Shown here: in pieces, positions 9,042 to 16,712 of the stretch
How the letters are laid out: each line of letters opens with the position of its first letter
Numbering within the stretch: the stretch's first letter is position 1
From: Sphingobacteriaceae bacterium
Lineage (GTDB): Bacteria; Bacteroidota; Bacteroidia; B-17B0; Aurantibacillaceae
Direction: 5' to 3'
Length of the DNA: 38,422 bases
Assembly (NCBI GenBank): GCA_023251725.1
Contig: JAHEYG010000022.1
Span: 1-38,422 of the forward strand
Position numbers and translations under genes: made by a program
The notes under the pieces: model-generated
Seen by the model: the letters and a program-made list of their open reading frames with translations, nothing else
What the model was told of the DNA's origin: nothing
The model's database searches: none

Positions 9042-10514
9042 ATGAAAGAAATATTTAATTCGAAGTATCGCCCGCTTTTTATTATTAGTTTGCTCATTTA
9101 TTTATGCACCGCTTTTTTTAGTGAGGGGTATCATCATCCCGATGAACATTTTCAGATTTTCGAATTTTGTAATTATAAATTAGGAAATTCTCCGGCCGCC
9201 GATTTGCCCTGGGAGTTTAAAGATCAGATTCGCCCTACTCTACAGCCTACTCTTACCTTCGTAATTTTCAGTATTCTTAAAATTATCGGGCTCACTAATC
9301 CGTTTTCGCTGGCTTTTGTTATGCGTGTACTTTCCGCTTTTTTTAGTTGGTATCTTATCTCTTTACTTATTTTATTATTGCAAACTAATTTTAGTACCGA
9401 AAAAGGAAAAAAATATTTTATTTATTTAAGTTTGTTTCTTTGGTTCATTCCTTATTGTGGTGTAAGATTTTCTTCCGAAAATTGGGGCGGCTTGCTTTTT
9501 TTAACCGCGCTTTATTTAATTTTAAAATATCAAAACAGTGATAAAAAAATAATTCCGTTTATAGTGGCGGGGGTATTATTGGGTTGTTCGTTTTCGTTTC
9601 GCTTTCAAATGGCGTTTGCTATTATTGGTTTAGGACTTTGGCTTCTATTTATACAAAAAATAAATTTTAAAAATATTTTAGCGCTCGTTGTTCCAACAGT
9701 TATTTCTATTTTTCTTTTTTTGCTGGTCGATTTTTGGTTTTACGGCTCGCCCACTTTAACGCCGGTAAATTATTTTGTGGCCAACATCATTCAAAATAAA
9801 GCAGCCGGCTGGGGCACCGAACCGTTTTGGTTTTATTTTACCGATTTTATTTTGCAGGGCATTCCGCCCATCAGCATTGTACTGCTTATACTTTTTTTTA
9901 TTGGATTATTTAAATCGCGCAAAAGTATTTTTACGTGGACACTAATTCCTTTTTTGGTGGTGCACATGTTTACCGCACATAAAGAATTGCGATTTATGTT
10001 CCCCATGATATTTGCTTTTATTTATTTAGCGGCTATTGGATTGGATTCGCTTATTGAAAAACAAAAAATTAAAAAGGTTTGGAATTTTATGATGGTGTTT
10101 TGTATTTGGATAAATATGCCGCTGCTTATCATTAAAATGATTAGTCCGGCGCAGGAAGGGGTAAAATATTTTCATTTTCTTTATAATTTTACCGCACAAA
10201 ATAAAATTACTTTGCTGTGCGACGAAACCGAAATTTATAATGTGGTGGATTTGAATGCAAATTTTTACCGCTCGCCCAATGTAAAATGCATAGTGTTTAA
10301 AAACAAAAATGAAATTCCTCAATATTTAAGCGCACAACAGCCCGATTCGATTTATATTTTAGAAAGAAGACTGAGCGATAATTTAAAATTTACCGGCTAT
10401 TCAAAAATAAAACAATATTCGTTTTTTTGGGATTGGGTGCTCAGTTATAATTTAAACGATTGGCAAAGTCGTGCGCGCATTTGGACGATTTATAAAATGA
10501 GGAGGGAAAATTGA
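9042..10514 (+). CDS. GT-C superfamily membrane glycosyltransferase, GPI-mannosyltransferase (GT22/Alg9-PIG-B) like
   Basis: A polytopic membrane protein of 490 residues with about ten hydrophobic segments. The first large loop carries the GT22 hallmark EGYHHPDEHFQ (D34, E35), the acidic motif that in Alg9/PIG-B enzymes binds the polyprenyl-phosphate-linked sugar donor. Bacterial members are presumed to move a sugar, often mannose, from a lipid carrier to an exported glycan or protein; donor and acceptor cannot be read from sequence. It starts with ATG 15 bases after pcrA and ends 17 bases before the convergent esterase gene. The functional link to the helicase is probably only positional. 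Confidence 0.82.
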   Translation: MKEIFNSKYRPLFIISLLIYLCTAFFSEGYHHPDEHFQIFEFCNYKLGNSPAADLPWEFKDQIRPTLQPTLTFVIFSILKIIGLTNPFSLAFVMRVLSAFFSWYLISLLILLLQTNFSTEKGKKYFIYLSLFLWFIPYCGVRFSSENWGGLLFLTALYLILKYQNSDKKIIPFIVAGVLLGCSFSFRFQMAFAIIGLGLWLLFIQKINFKNILALVVPTVISIFLFLLVDFWFYGSPTLTPVNYFVANIIQNKAAGWGTEPFWFYFTDFILQGIPPISIVLLILFFIGLFKSRKSIFTWTLIPFLVVHMFTAHKELRFMFPMIFAFIYLAAIGLDSLIEKQKIKKVWNFMMVFCIWINMPLLIIKMISPAQEGVKYFHFLYNFTAQNKITLLCDETEIYNVVDLNANFYRSPNVKCIVFKNKNEIPQYLSAQQPDSIYILERRLSDNLKFTGYSKIKQYSFFWDWVLSYNLNDWQSRARIWTIYKMRREN

Positions 10515-10531
10515 ATTTCGGAAAGAAAATT

Positions 10532-11626
10532 TTAATCCACAATCACTTTTCCGGATTGCGCAAAACCTTCCTCATTTTTAATGCTATAGAAATAAACACC
10601 CTTGGCCCAGATCTTGGTTTCTACATTTAAATCGCCAACAAATGATTTTTCATAAATTATTTTTCCAAAAACATCCATCACAACAATTGTTTCTTTCGCA
10701 TTTTTATTTGAGAAGGAGATTGTAAAATGATTGGAGGCGGGATTCGGAAAAATCGAAAACAAGTTATTTTTTTTTAACTCGTTAAATCCCGCAGTACCAT
10801 TAAAGCATGGTAAATAAAATTTTAAAACCGAATCCATATATGCCGGTACCGTACAGAAACCGTTATGAGGTAAAATAGGATCTTGAATAAAAAAGCCAAC
10901 GTTTCCGCCATTGGCAATTACCCAATTACTCTTTGCAGAGTTCATTCCCTGGCATCCGGTTGTGGCAATAGCGGTGTCCATACCACCGCAAAACATGGCC
11001 CATCTCTTTCCGTTACAAAAAGAATGATTTGTACCCACATTAATTTGCGAATACAGAGTATAGGAGGAATCTGGTTTCCCCGCGTTTGAAAAAATGGTAC
11101 AAAAATAATTTTTACCACCGGGTTGAACGTCTTTATATTGCAAAGCGTACGATCTTGCAGAGCCTCTGCTAAAGCCATGAAGCATTGCCTTATTGGAAGG
11201 ATAAGTAATTCTTTTTAAAACTGTATCAATGTAATTGTATAACGTATTATCATCAAAGTAATCATTGGGCGGCACAGTACCCGTTCCTCTATACCATTGT
11301 ATGGCAATAATACCAACACCATTTGCCATTGCTTTTAAATGCCAATTATAAAATTCATTAAACACATTACTGTTAGAACCATGTAGTGTAATTAATAAAG
11401 GAGTAGCTGAAGGTGTTGATGCCACCGGGAACCATTTTAAATAAAACGAATTACCATCGGCTGTTGCCGAAAATTGCGCACCATTTGTAATCGCATAATT
11501 ACCCCGAAAAGTAGATTGATTATAGGTTTGGGTATATAATGCCTGCGCTACCGGTGGTAACTGCGCTAAAATTTCTGAATTAATTATAAACAGAAATAAA
11601 AAGGTTTCTATATAATTATTCCTCAT
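10532..11626 (-). CDS. Secreted alpha/beta-hydrolase (esterase/PHB-depolymerase-like) with T9SS type A sorting domain
   Basis: A 364-residue exported hydrolase. An N-terminal signal peptide ends near ILAQ. The catalytic part shows an oxyanion-loop motif LITLHGSNS, a nucleophile elbow GFSRGS with S153, and a late LPHNGF segment that may supply the catalytic His. After about residue 285 a type A T9SS tail follows (FSIFPNPASNHFTISF ... KGVYFYSIK ... GKVIVD), which directs it to the cell surface or medium. Substrate is not clear: the layout fits esterase, feruloyl esterase or depolymerase families. It lies 88 bases downstream of the LytTR regulator gene on the same strand, with a plausible promoter of its own, so it could be a target of that system. 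Confidence 0.85.
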   Translation of the reverse strand: MRNNYIETFLFLFIINSEILAQLPPVAQALYTQTYNQSTFRGNYAITNGAQFSATADGNSFYLKWFPVASTPSATPLLITLHGSNSNVFNEFYNWHLKAMANGVGIIAIQWYRGTGTVPPNDYFDDNTLYNYIDTVLKRITYPSNKAMLHGFSRGSARSYALQYKDVQPGGKNYFCTIFSNAGKPDSSYTLYSQINVGTNHSFCNGKRWAMFCGGMDTAIATTGCQGMNSAKSNWVIANGGNVGFFIQDPILPHNGFCTVPAYMDSVLKFYLPCFNGTAGFNELKKNNLFSIFPNPASNHFTISFSNKNAKETIVVMDVFGKIIYEKSFVGDLNVETKIWAKGVYFYSIKNEEGFAQSGKVIVD

Positions 11627-11642
11627 AATGAATTTATTTTTT

Positions 11643-11671
11643 CAAATATCATGAAGAAAAATACGGTCAAA
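11643..11671 (-). promoter_or_regulatory. Candidate Bacteroidota promoter for the T9SS esterase gene
   Basis: Read on the minus strand, TTTG (11671-11668) is followed after 17 bases by GATATTTG (11650-11643), one base off the Bacteroidota -7 consensus TAnnTTTG. It sits 17 bases before the esterase ATG. The spacer is slightly shorter than the usual 19-21 bases, so this is a moderate match only. Confidence 0.35.
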
Positions 11672-11714
11672 AAATTTTGTATAGGAAAAGGGTCAAATTA
11701 TATACGAACACAGT

Positions 11715-12413
11715 TTATTTTTTCAGAAAATCCTTCTTCACTTGATTTTTATAGGCATCACCAAGGGGGATACGGGTTTTCCCCAAACAAATACTGTCGG
11801 TTTCAAGGGTGGTAATTTTGGCAAAATTAATTGTATAGGATTTGTGCACCCGTTTAAATAATTGTTGTGGCAGCAACCCGGTAATACCTTTCAGATTCGT
11901 CCTGGTGAGAATGGGCTTTTCGCTATCAATGGTAAATACTTTTACATAATCTTTAAGGCCTTCTATGTAAATAATGTTTTTTAAAAGTAGTTTTATGACT
12001 CGGTGTTCTGACCGAATAATAATAACAGGGTCTTCTTCGGGAAAAAATTGTTTCAATTCAAAAATTTCTTTCGCTTTTACACAGGCTTTTTCGAACCGCT
12101 CGAATACTATTGGTTTTAAAAGGTAATCTACCGCTGCTACTTCAAAACCTTCCATCGCATATTTATCAAAAGCAGTTGTAAATATTACCATTATTTTATT
12201 TAATTCTTTAGCAAATTCCATCCCGCTTTGCTCCGGCATTTGTATATCCAAAAAAACAAGATCTATCGGATTATTTTTCAAAAACTCATTTGCTTTAATG
12301 GCAGAATTAAACGTTGCAACGCATTTTAAAAAAGGCACACGTTTAATATTATAGGCAATTAATTCAAGTGCCAAAGGTTCATCATCTACCGCTATACATT
12401 TTATTTCGGTCAC
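11715..12413 (-). CDS. LytTR-family response regulator
   Basis: A cytoplasmic DNA-binding response regulator of 232 residues. The receiver domain (1 to about 120) has the acidic pair D10-D11, the phosphoacceptor D56 in VFLDIQMP, a conserved Thr in IFTTAFDKYA and Lys in LLKPI. The LytTR DNA-binding domain covers about 135-232 (IIYIEGLKDYVKVFT, RVHKSYTINFAKI). The start is GTG at 12413 and overlaps the kinase stop as GTGA, a sign of translational coupling. LytTR regulators usually bind paired direct or inverted elements upstream of targets. The nearest candidate targets are the esterase downstream and the divergent T9SS propeller protein. Confidence 0.95.
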   Translation of the reverse strand: MTEIKCIAVDDEPLALELIAYNIKRVPFLKCVATFNSAIKANEFLKNNPIDLVFLDIQMPEQSGMEFAKELNKIMVIFTTAFDKYAMEGFEVAAVDYLLKPIVFERFEKACVKAKEIFELKQFFPEEDPVIIIRSEHRVIKLLLKNIIYIEGLKDYVKVFTIDSEKPILTRTNLKGITGLLPQQLFKRVHKSYTINFAKITTLETDSICLGKTRIPLGDAYKNQVKKDFLKK

Positions 12414-13399
12414 AAATTCAATCTGAGTTTAATATCGTAAATATTACAGTCGGTTTGAAGTTCTATTGTATAATTATTTTTATAGCAGAGCTGCAATCGC
12501 TTTTTCGTATTCTCCAGACCAATTCCTGAAACAATAGAATCAATATTATTTAATTGATGAATGCGGTTTCTTGCTCTCAATTCAAGGTAATTTATTTTGC
12601 TTTCAATAGTAATTTCAATGAAATCATCTTCCGAACCCGAAACTCCGTGCTTAAAAGTATTTTCAATAAAACCAACTAATAACAAAGGTTCAATAAAAAC
12701 AGAACCTTCTTCAATTTTAGCCATATAATTTATTTTGAAATTTTTAGCCAGCCGTAATTTCTGGAGATTGATATAATTATCAATATATTTTATCTCGTTG
12801 CTGAGTTCCGTTTTTTCCTGTGTACCCGAATTCAGCATGTAACGCATCAGTTCCGAAAGTGTACCAATGCATTTTTCGGCCTCATCAGGTCTTAAACGAA
12901 TAAGCGCCGTAATATTATTCAGGGTATTGAATAGAAAATGTGGATTAATTTGCGAACGCAAAAACCGAATCTGTGCCAAACGGTTTTGTTCTTCTAGTTT
13001 TTTTTGAATGATAGTTTGATTAAAATAATCGAGCGTTAAACGAAATGCGGTACTTACAGCGTAAATCTGAATTAACGGAATTATACTAAAGAACATTGGC
13101 CCCGATAATTGGCGCGAATTAAATAGCCAGCCTTCCACTATTCCGCCGCTTAAGAATACAACTATAAGCGCCGCCAGAACAATAAAAACATACTGACCAA
13201 GTCCTTTTTGTTTTAATATTTTAGGAATAAAATAAAAATAATTGAAATAAAATAAGGCTAAATAAAAAAAATGTCTTCCTAAAAACCGAAATAAGAATTC
13301 ATTATTTGAAAACTGTTCGGGATTATTATAAACCGGAAGCAAAATGAATAAGAGCCACAAAACAAATTGAAGTGAAAAAGATATAATCTTGGCTCTCAT
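12410..13399 (-). CDS. LytS/YehU-type sensor histidine kinase
   Basis: An inner-membrane sensor kinase of 329 residues and cognate partner of the LytTR regulator that follows it. About four hydrophobic segments (roughly 7-22, 40-58, 70-90, 100-117) form the sensor part, with no large external domain, so it may sense a membrane or envelope cue. A short coiled segment leads to the His_kinase domain with the phosphoacceptor H154 in QINPHFLFNTL. The ATPase half shows the N-box FIENTFKHGV and a glycine box GIGLENTKKRL. The ATG start is clear. It is first in the run and is transcribed away from the beta-propeller gene over a 197-base gap. Confidence 0.94.
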   Translation of the reverse strand: MRAKIISFSLQFVLWLLFILLPVYNNPEQFSNNEFLFRFLGRHFFYLALFYFNYFYFIPKILKQKGLGQYVFIVLAALIVVFLSGGIVEGWLFNSRQLSGPMFFSIIPLIQIYAVSTAFRLTLDYFNQTIIQKKLEEQNRLAQIRFLRSQINPHFLFNTLNNITALIRLRPDEAEKCIGTLSELMRYMLNSGTQEKTELSNEIKYIDNYINLQKLRLAKNFKINYMAKIEEGSVFIEPLLLVGFIENTFKHGVSGSEDDFIEITIESKINYLELRARNRIHQLNNIDSIVSGIGLENTKKRLQLCYKNNYTIELQTDCNIYDIKLRLNL

Positions 13400-13440
13400 T
13401 AATTTTGTAAAGGTAGAAATATATGAATGGTATCGTTAGC

Positions 13441-13471
13441 TAGTATATTTTAAGTCTGTTTTTGTATACTA
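13441..13471. promoter_or_regulatory. Inverted repeat in divergent gap (possible operator 1)
   Basis: TAGTATA (13441-13447) and its exact reverse complement TATACTA (13465-13471) are separated by 17 bases, between the histidine kinase start and the T9SS propeller gene start. A chance 7-base match is possible in AT-rich DNA. The location beside a LytTR system is what makes it a candidate binding site. Confidence 0.3.
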
Positions 13472-13525
13472 ATTTATAAAAACAATTACTATTTCATCGA
13501 TTTCCCAAAATAATTTAATTTGATA

Positions 13526-13546
13526 TACAAAATAATGGCTTTTGTA
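13526..13546. promoter_or_regulatory. Inverted repeat in divergent gap (possible operator 2)
   Basis: TACAAAA (13526-13532), a 7-base spacer, and TTTTGTA (13540-13546) form a perfect dyad centred about 61 bases before the ATG of the propeller gene. It could serve a regulator of that gene. It does not share its arm sequence with the other dyad in the same gap. Confidence 0.3.
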
Positions 13547-13596
13547 CATTCTAAAGTGTATTTTAGTAAACATGAATTATAATTGAAGAAAAAAAA

Positions 13597-14727
13597 ATGA
13601 AATCATTATTTATACTTTTACTATCAGGAGTTTTTTCGTTTAATTTTTATGCGCAAACCGGTCCATGGCAATCACCCTTAAAAATATGTACTGGAGCAAG
13701 CCCAACCATATTTAATGCAGCTACTGTATTTCAGGATTCATCCGGAGTTCCAAGTGTAATTCGCAAAGGCACAGCTTCAAGTGATACTCTTATGGCTGCG
13801 CTGCAATGGTTTCCTGCGCCTATGTTCAGTACTTATTGGGATAAAGTGGCGATAAAATTTTCGTATAACGGTGGAACAACATGGACAACACCAACTACTT
13901 GCACTTTTGTTGGTTTACCCGTAGGTTATCAAAGACCCTTTGATCCATCATTGGTTCAAATGCCGAACAAGCAGATTCGAATATATTTTTCTTGTGGCGT
14001 GAATAGTCCACCACCCGGCGGTATAGATTCTTATTCGGGATTATCTAATGATGGAATTACGTATACATTTGAACCCGGACCGAAATATAACGACGCGAGT
14101 AAAAATGCCATTGACCCAAGCGTTGCTTATTTTGGCAGCGCTTATTATTATAATTCGTGGACGGGAACGAATACCAACGGTGCCTTTAGGGCCACTTCGA
14201 ATAACGCCACTTCTTTTACCGTTCAAACAGTATTCCCTTACGACGGTACACATTTGTGGTTAGGAAATTATATGTTAGATGGTACAACAATGCGATTTTA
14301 CGGTTGTGGATCTAATATATGGATGAATTCGACAACTGATGGAACCACCTGGGCAGGCTATAGCAATACGAATGCATCGATGGGTGCCGACCCGGCAGTT
14401 GTGAGAAATAAAGCGGGAACATACATTTTAATTTACACCGGGCCGCCCAACTTAACGGGTGTTCAGGAAAATATTAAACCAGAAGAAAATTTTATTATTT
14501 ATCCGAACTCTTTCAGCGAAAGTTTTACCATTAGCAGAAAAGACGGAAATGATAAATTAAATATTGAGATTTTTGATAGTAACGGGAAAAAAGTTTTTAC
14601 CGGAAATGTATCGAAAGATAATTCATCTACTACAATTGATCTTGCGTTATTATCGGCGGGTTTTTATTATTGCACAGTAAGTAGCAAAAGCGGCTCGTTT
14701 ACAAAACGGATTATTAAAAATAATTGA
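13597..14727 (+). CDS. Secreted beta-propeller protein (sialidase/GH43-like repeats) with T9SS type A sorting domain
   Basis: A 376-residue exported protein with a signal peptide ending near FYAQ. The body has repeated blade-like segments: Asp-box-like SYNGGTTW and STTDGTTW, and recurrent blade starts FDPSLVQ, IDPSVAYF and ADPAVV, each followed by a YFSCG, YYYNSW or YILIYTG strand. This pattern is seen in five- or six-bladed propellers of glycoside hydrolase families 43, 32, 130 and of sialidases. Whether it is catalytic is unknown; I cannot assign a complete acid set. From about residue 300 a T9SS type A tail follows (FIIYPNSFSESFTISR ... GFYYCTVSS ... KRIIKNN). It is divergent from the two-component genes and may be under their control. 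Confidence 0.78.
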   Translation: MKSLFILLLSGVFSFNFYAQTGPWQSPLKICTGASPTIFNAATVFQDSSGVPSVIRKGTASSDTLMAALQWFPAPMFSTYWDKVAIKFSYNGGTTWTTPTTCTFVGLPVGYQRPFDPSLVQMPNKQIRIYFSCGVNSPPPGGIDSYSGLSNDGITYTFEPGPKYNDASKNAIDPSVAYFGSAYYYNSWTGTNTNGAFRATSNNATSFTVQTVFPYDGTHLWLGNYMLDGTTMRFYGCGSNIWMNSTTDGTTWAGYSNTNASMGADPAVVRNKAGTYILIYTGPPNLTGVQENIKPEENFIIYPNSFSESFTISRKDGNDKLNIEIFDSNGKKVFTGNVSKDNSSTTIDLALLSAGFYYCTVSSKSGSFTKRIIKNN

Positions 14728-14991
14728 TTCACTTTATCGTGTTTTTAAACCCAGATTATGCATTAGAAAAAACATAAGGTGGTGCTTTTTTAGGTATGGT
14801 ATCAAAGACAGCTGCTAACATGGAAAACAAGATGTTTTTTTGAGATTAGATTGTTTTCAAACAAGAATTAGTATTAGTTTTCCCTAGTTTAAGCAATATG
14901 GATAAAACATTAATAATAGGTAAGGGTGTTTAACTATGAATGTACAAATTGACCTGAAGACGTAAAGATAATAATTGCTTTTTCCACGTAA
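14728..14991. other. Convergent intergenic region, no gene seen
   Basis: A 264-base gap between two convergent genes. It is AT-rich with no convincing reading frame and no strong terminator hairpin. Only the weak dyad TTGTTT-TC-AAACAA near 14850 was found. Confidence 0.5.
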
Positions 14992-16695
14992 TTAAGGATT
15001 CTTAACACAACGAATATACATTCCGTCGCCGACACCAGCCCCTCCGCGATCATTTAGATTTGATTTATTATTATTAATATATCTATCGTCTGTTAAGTTG
15101 TTGGGCGCGGCCTCCCACCATGCGGCTATAGTTCCAATACTTGAGAAACTCCCTGCACTTATAAAACCACCTGGTAAGCCATTAAAGTTATATTGATTTG
15201 TTGGCGTAAATGGGGATGTAGGATTAATCCAACCCATAGTACTTGCAAGCGAATTACCTGCTATAGCTTTTCCACCAACAGCAATCGCAAGATTATCCCA
15301 ATCTGCCGAAGTAGCCACATGCCAACCTAAAGGGCAGACACTGTAACTACTTGTAATAGTATATACATTATATAAAGCTCCATAATTTTGATTATTAGGG
15401 TTCCAATTGTACCAACAATATTCCGGGACTGTGGTTGCGGTCCAGACACTTTTTATAGTTGTAGTTGCGATTGAAATAGTAGAAGTAGTTGTATTAAACA
15501 TACTTGTTGTTGTCAAATTATTAATCATCCAGTTTTGTGTATTAGCTGTTGTTGTATTTGTAATTTGAACGTAAGGGTAATAATTACCATCTCCATCTGC
15601 CGAAGTAAATCCAATTGGAGTACTAGTATAAGAAAGGCAACCTACACCTGAAGGAGTTAGAATTACGTTATAAAACTTGGAAATATCAGTTATCGCATAA
15701 GAAGAATTAGTAAAGGTACCGTTTGCGTTCGCGTAGTTATTGTTGTAAGTTGCGCTTTGCTGCCATTGGCAATTGACATCTGTAATTGAAGGTATAGGAT
15801 TAGCTTGAAAATTTAAGGAGGTTGAAAGAATAGAGGAAAGACTAACGGTTACCTGTTGTTTGTTAGAAATATAAGTATAATAAGTTTGATTGCTAGTCGA
15901 GCGCACTACATTTGAATATGTTGGCATTGAATAGCTGGCAATTCTTTGATAATATATTTGCGTAGGAACCGTTACAGTAGGTACAACAGCAGTGTAATTT
16001 TGATTTGTACCAAGGTCTCCATTTGCACCTAAAGGAACATTTGTAAATGTACCTGAAATACCTTGACTACATTGCCATTGATAAGTATATGTTGCTGATG
16101 AAGGAGCACCTTGTGGAGCTGATCCTGTAAATGTAGCAGCAGTTATGGTTCCGCATATTACAGGCCCCCCGCTCGATATAGTATTATTGCTTATATTAGG
16201 TAAACTTTGGGTAGTGAAATGTATAGGTGTCGAATAAACTACTTTCTTGGCACCTCCTTCAAAAGACCGATTTGTATAAAATATAAATGCACGCGCGTAA
16301 TAGGTTGAATTGGGTTTCAATAAGGCCGTTTGCGAATTCGGAATATTATTACACAGGCCTCCATCGCCAATTGTAATAGTTTCACCAAGGGCACGCGAAA
16401 GTCCACTAGAAAATTTCATTTGTTTTGTGGGCAATATAAAATTATTAGGCCACTGGCCTTCTCCAAAGTGGAAGTCATAATATTTGTCCTGGTCAGACCA
16501 AACAACACCAACTGCATAAATCACGTTAACGGAAGAAAATGCATTTATATATGAATAATTAAAGCTAAAGGAAGCCTCGTTTGAATTAACTACTAAAGAG
16601 TTTTGGTCAATATTTATAGCATAAACATCCTGAGAAAATGCGTTACAACTAAATAACATTAAAATGCTTACGTATAGAATTATAATTGTTTTCAT
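14992..16695 (-). CDS. Secreted FISUMP-domain protein, paralogue 1
   Basis: A 567-residue exported protein of unknown function. The N-terminus (MKTIIILYVSILMLFSC...AFSQ) is a signal peptide; cleavage after AFSQ seems likelier than lipidation at the Cys of LFSC, because Phe at -2 is atypical for a lipobox. The middle contains Ig-like or fibronectin-like beta segments (YTYQWQCSQG, NCQWQQSATY) and much Ser/Thr/Asn. The C-terminal 190 residues are a FISUMP domain (Fibrobacter succinogenes major paralogous domain): DGDGNYYPYVQI, QNWMINNLTT, YGALYN, CPLGWHVATSADW, WWEA and a terminal RCVKNP. No T9SS tail is present. It lies 17 bases downstream of a second FISUMP gene, so the pair forms an operon and probably arose by duplication. 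Confidence 0.82.
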   Translation of the reverse strand: MKTIIILYVSILMLFSCNAFSQDVYAINIDQNSLVVNSNEASFSFNYSYINAFSSVNVIYAVGVVWSDQDKYYDFHFGEGQWPNNFILPTKQMKFSSGLSRALGETITIGDGGLCNNIPNSQTALLKPNSTYYARAFIFYTNRSFEGGAKKVVYSTPIHFTTQSLPNISNNTISSGGPVICGTITAATFTGSAPQGAPSSATYTYQWQCSQGISGTFTNVPLGANGDLGTNQNYTAVVPTVTVPTQIYYQRIASYSMPTYSNVVRSTSNQTYYTYISNKQQVTVSLSSILSTSLNFQANPIPSITDVNCQWQQSATYNNNYANANGTFTNSSYAITDISKFYNVILTPSGVGCLSYTSTPIGFTSADGDGNYYPYVQITNTTTANTQNWMINNLTTTSMFNTTTSTISIATTTIKSVWTATTVPEYCWYNWNPNNQNYGALYNVYTITSSYSVCPLGWHVATSADWDNLAIAVGGKAIAGNSLASTMGWINPTSPFTPTNQYNFNGLPGGFISAGSFSSIGTIAAWWEAAPNNLTDDRYINNNKSNLNDRGGAGVGDGMYIRCVKNP

Positions 16696-16712
16696 ATTTA
16701 TCAGTTAATTTT

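Noticed and set aside
14745..14780. Possible insertion-sequence end (ACCCAGATTATGCATTAG region)
   Set aside because: It vaguely recalls IS ends, but no matching second end, target duplication or transposase fragment is visible in the gap.
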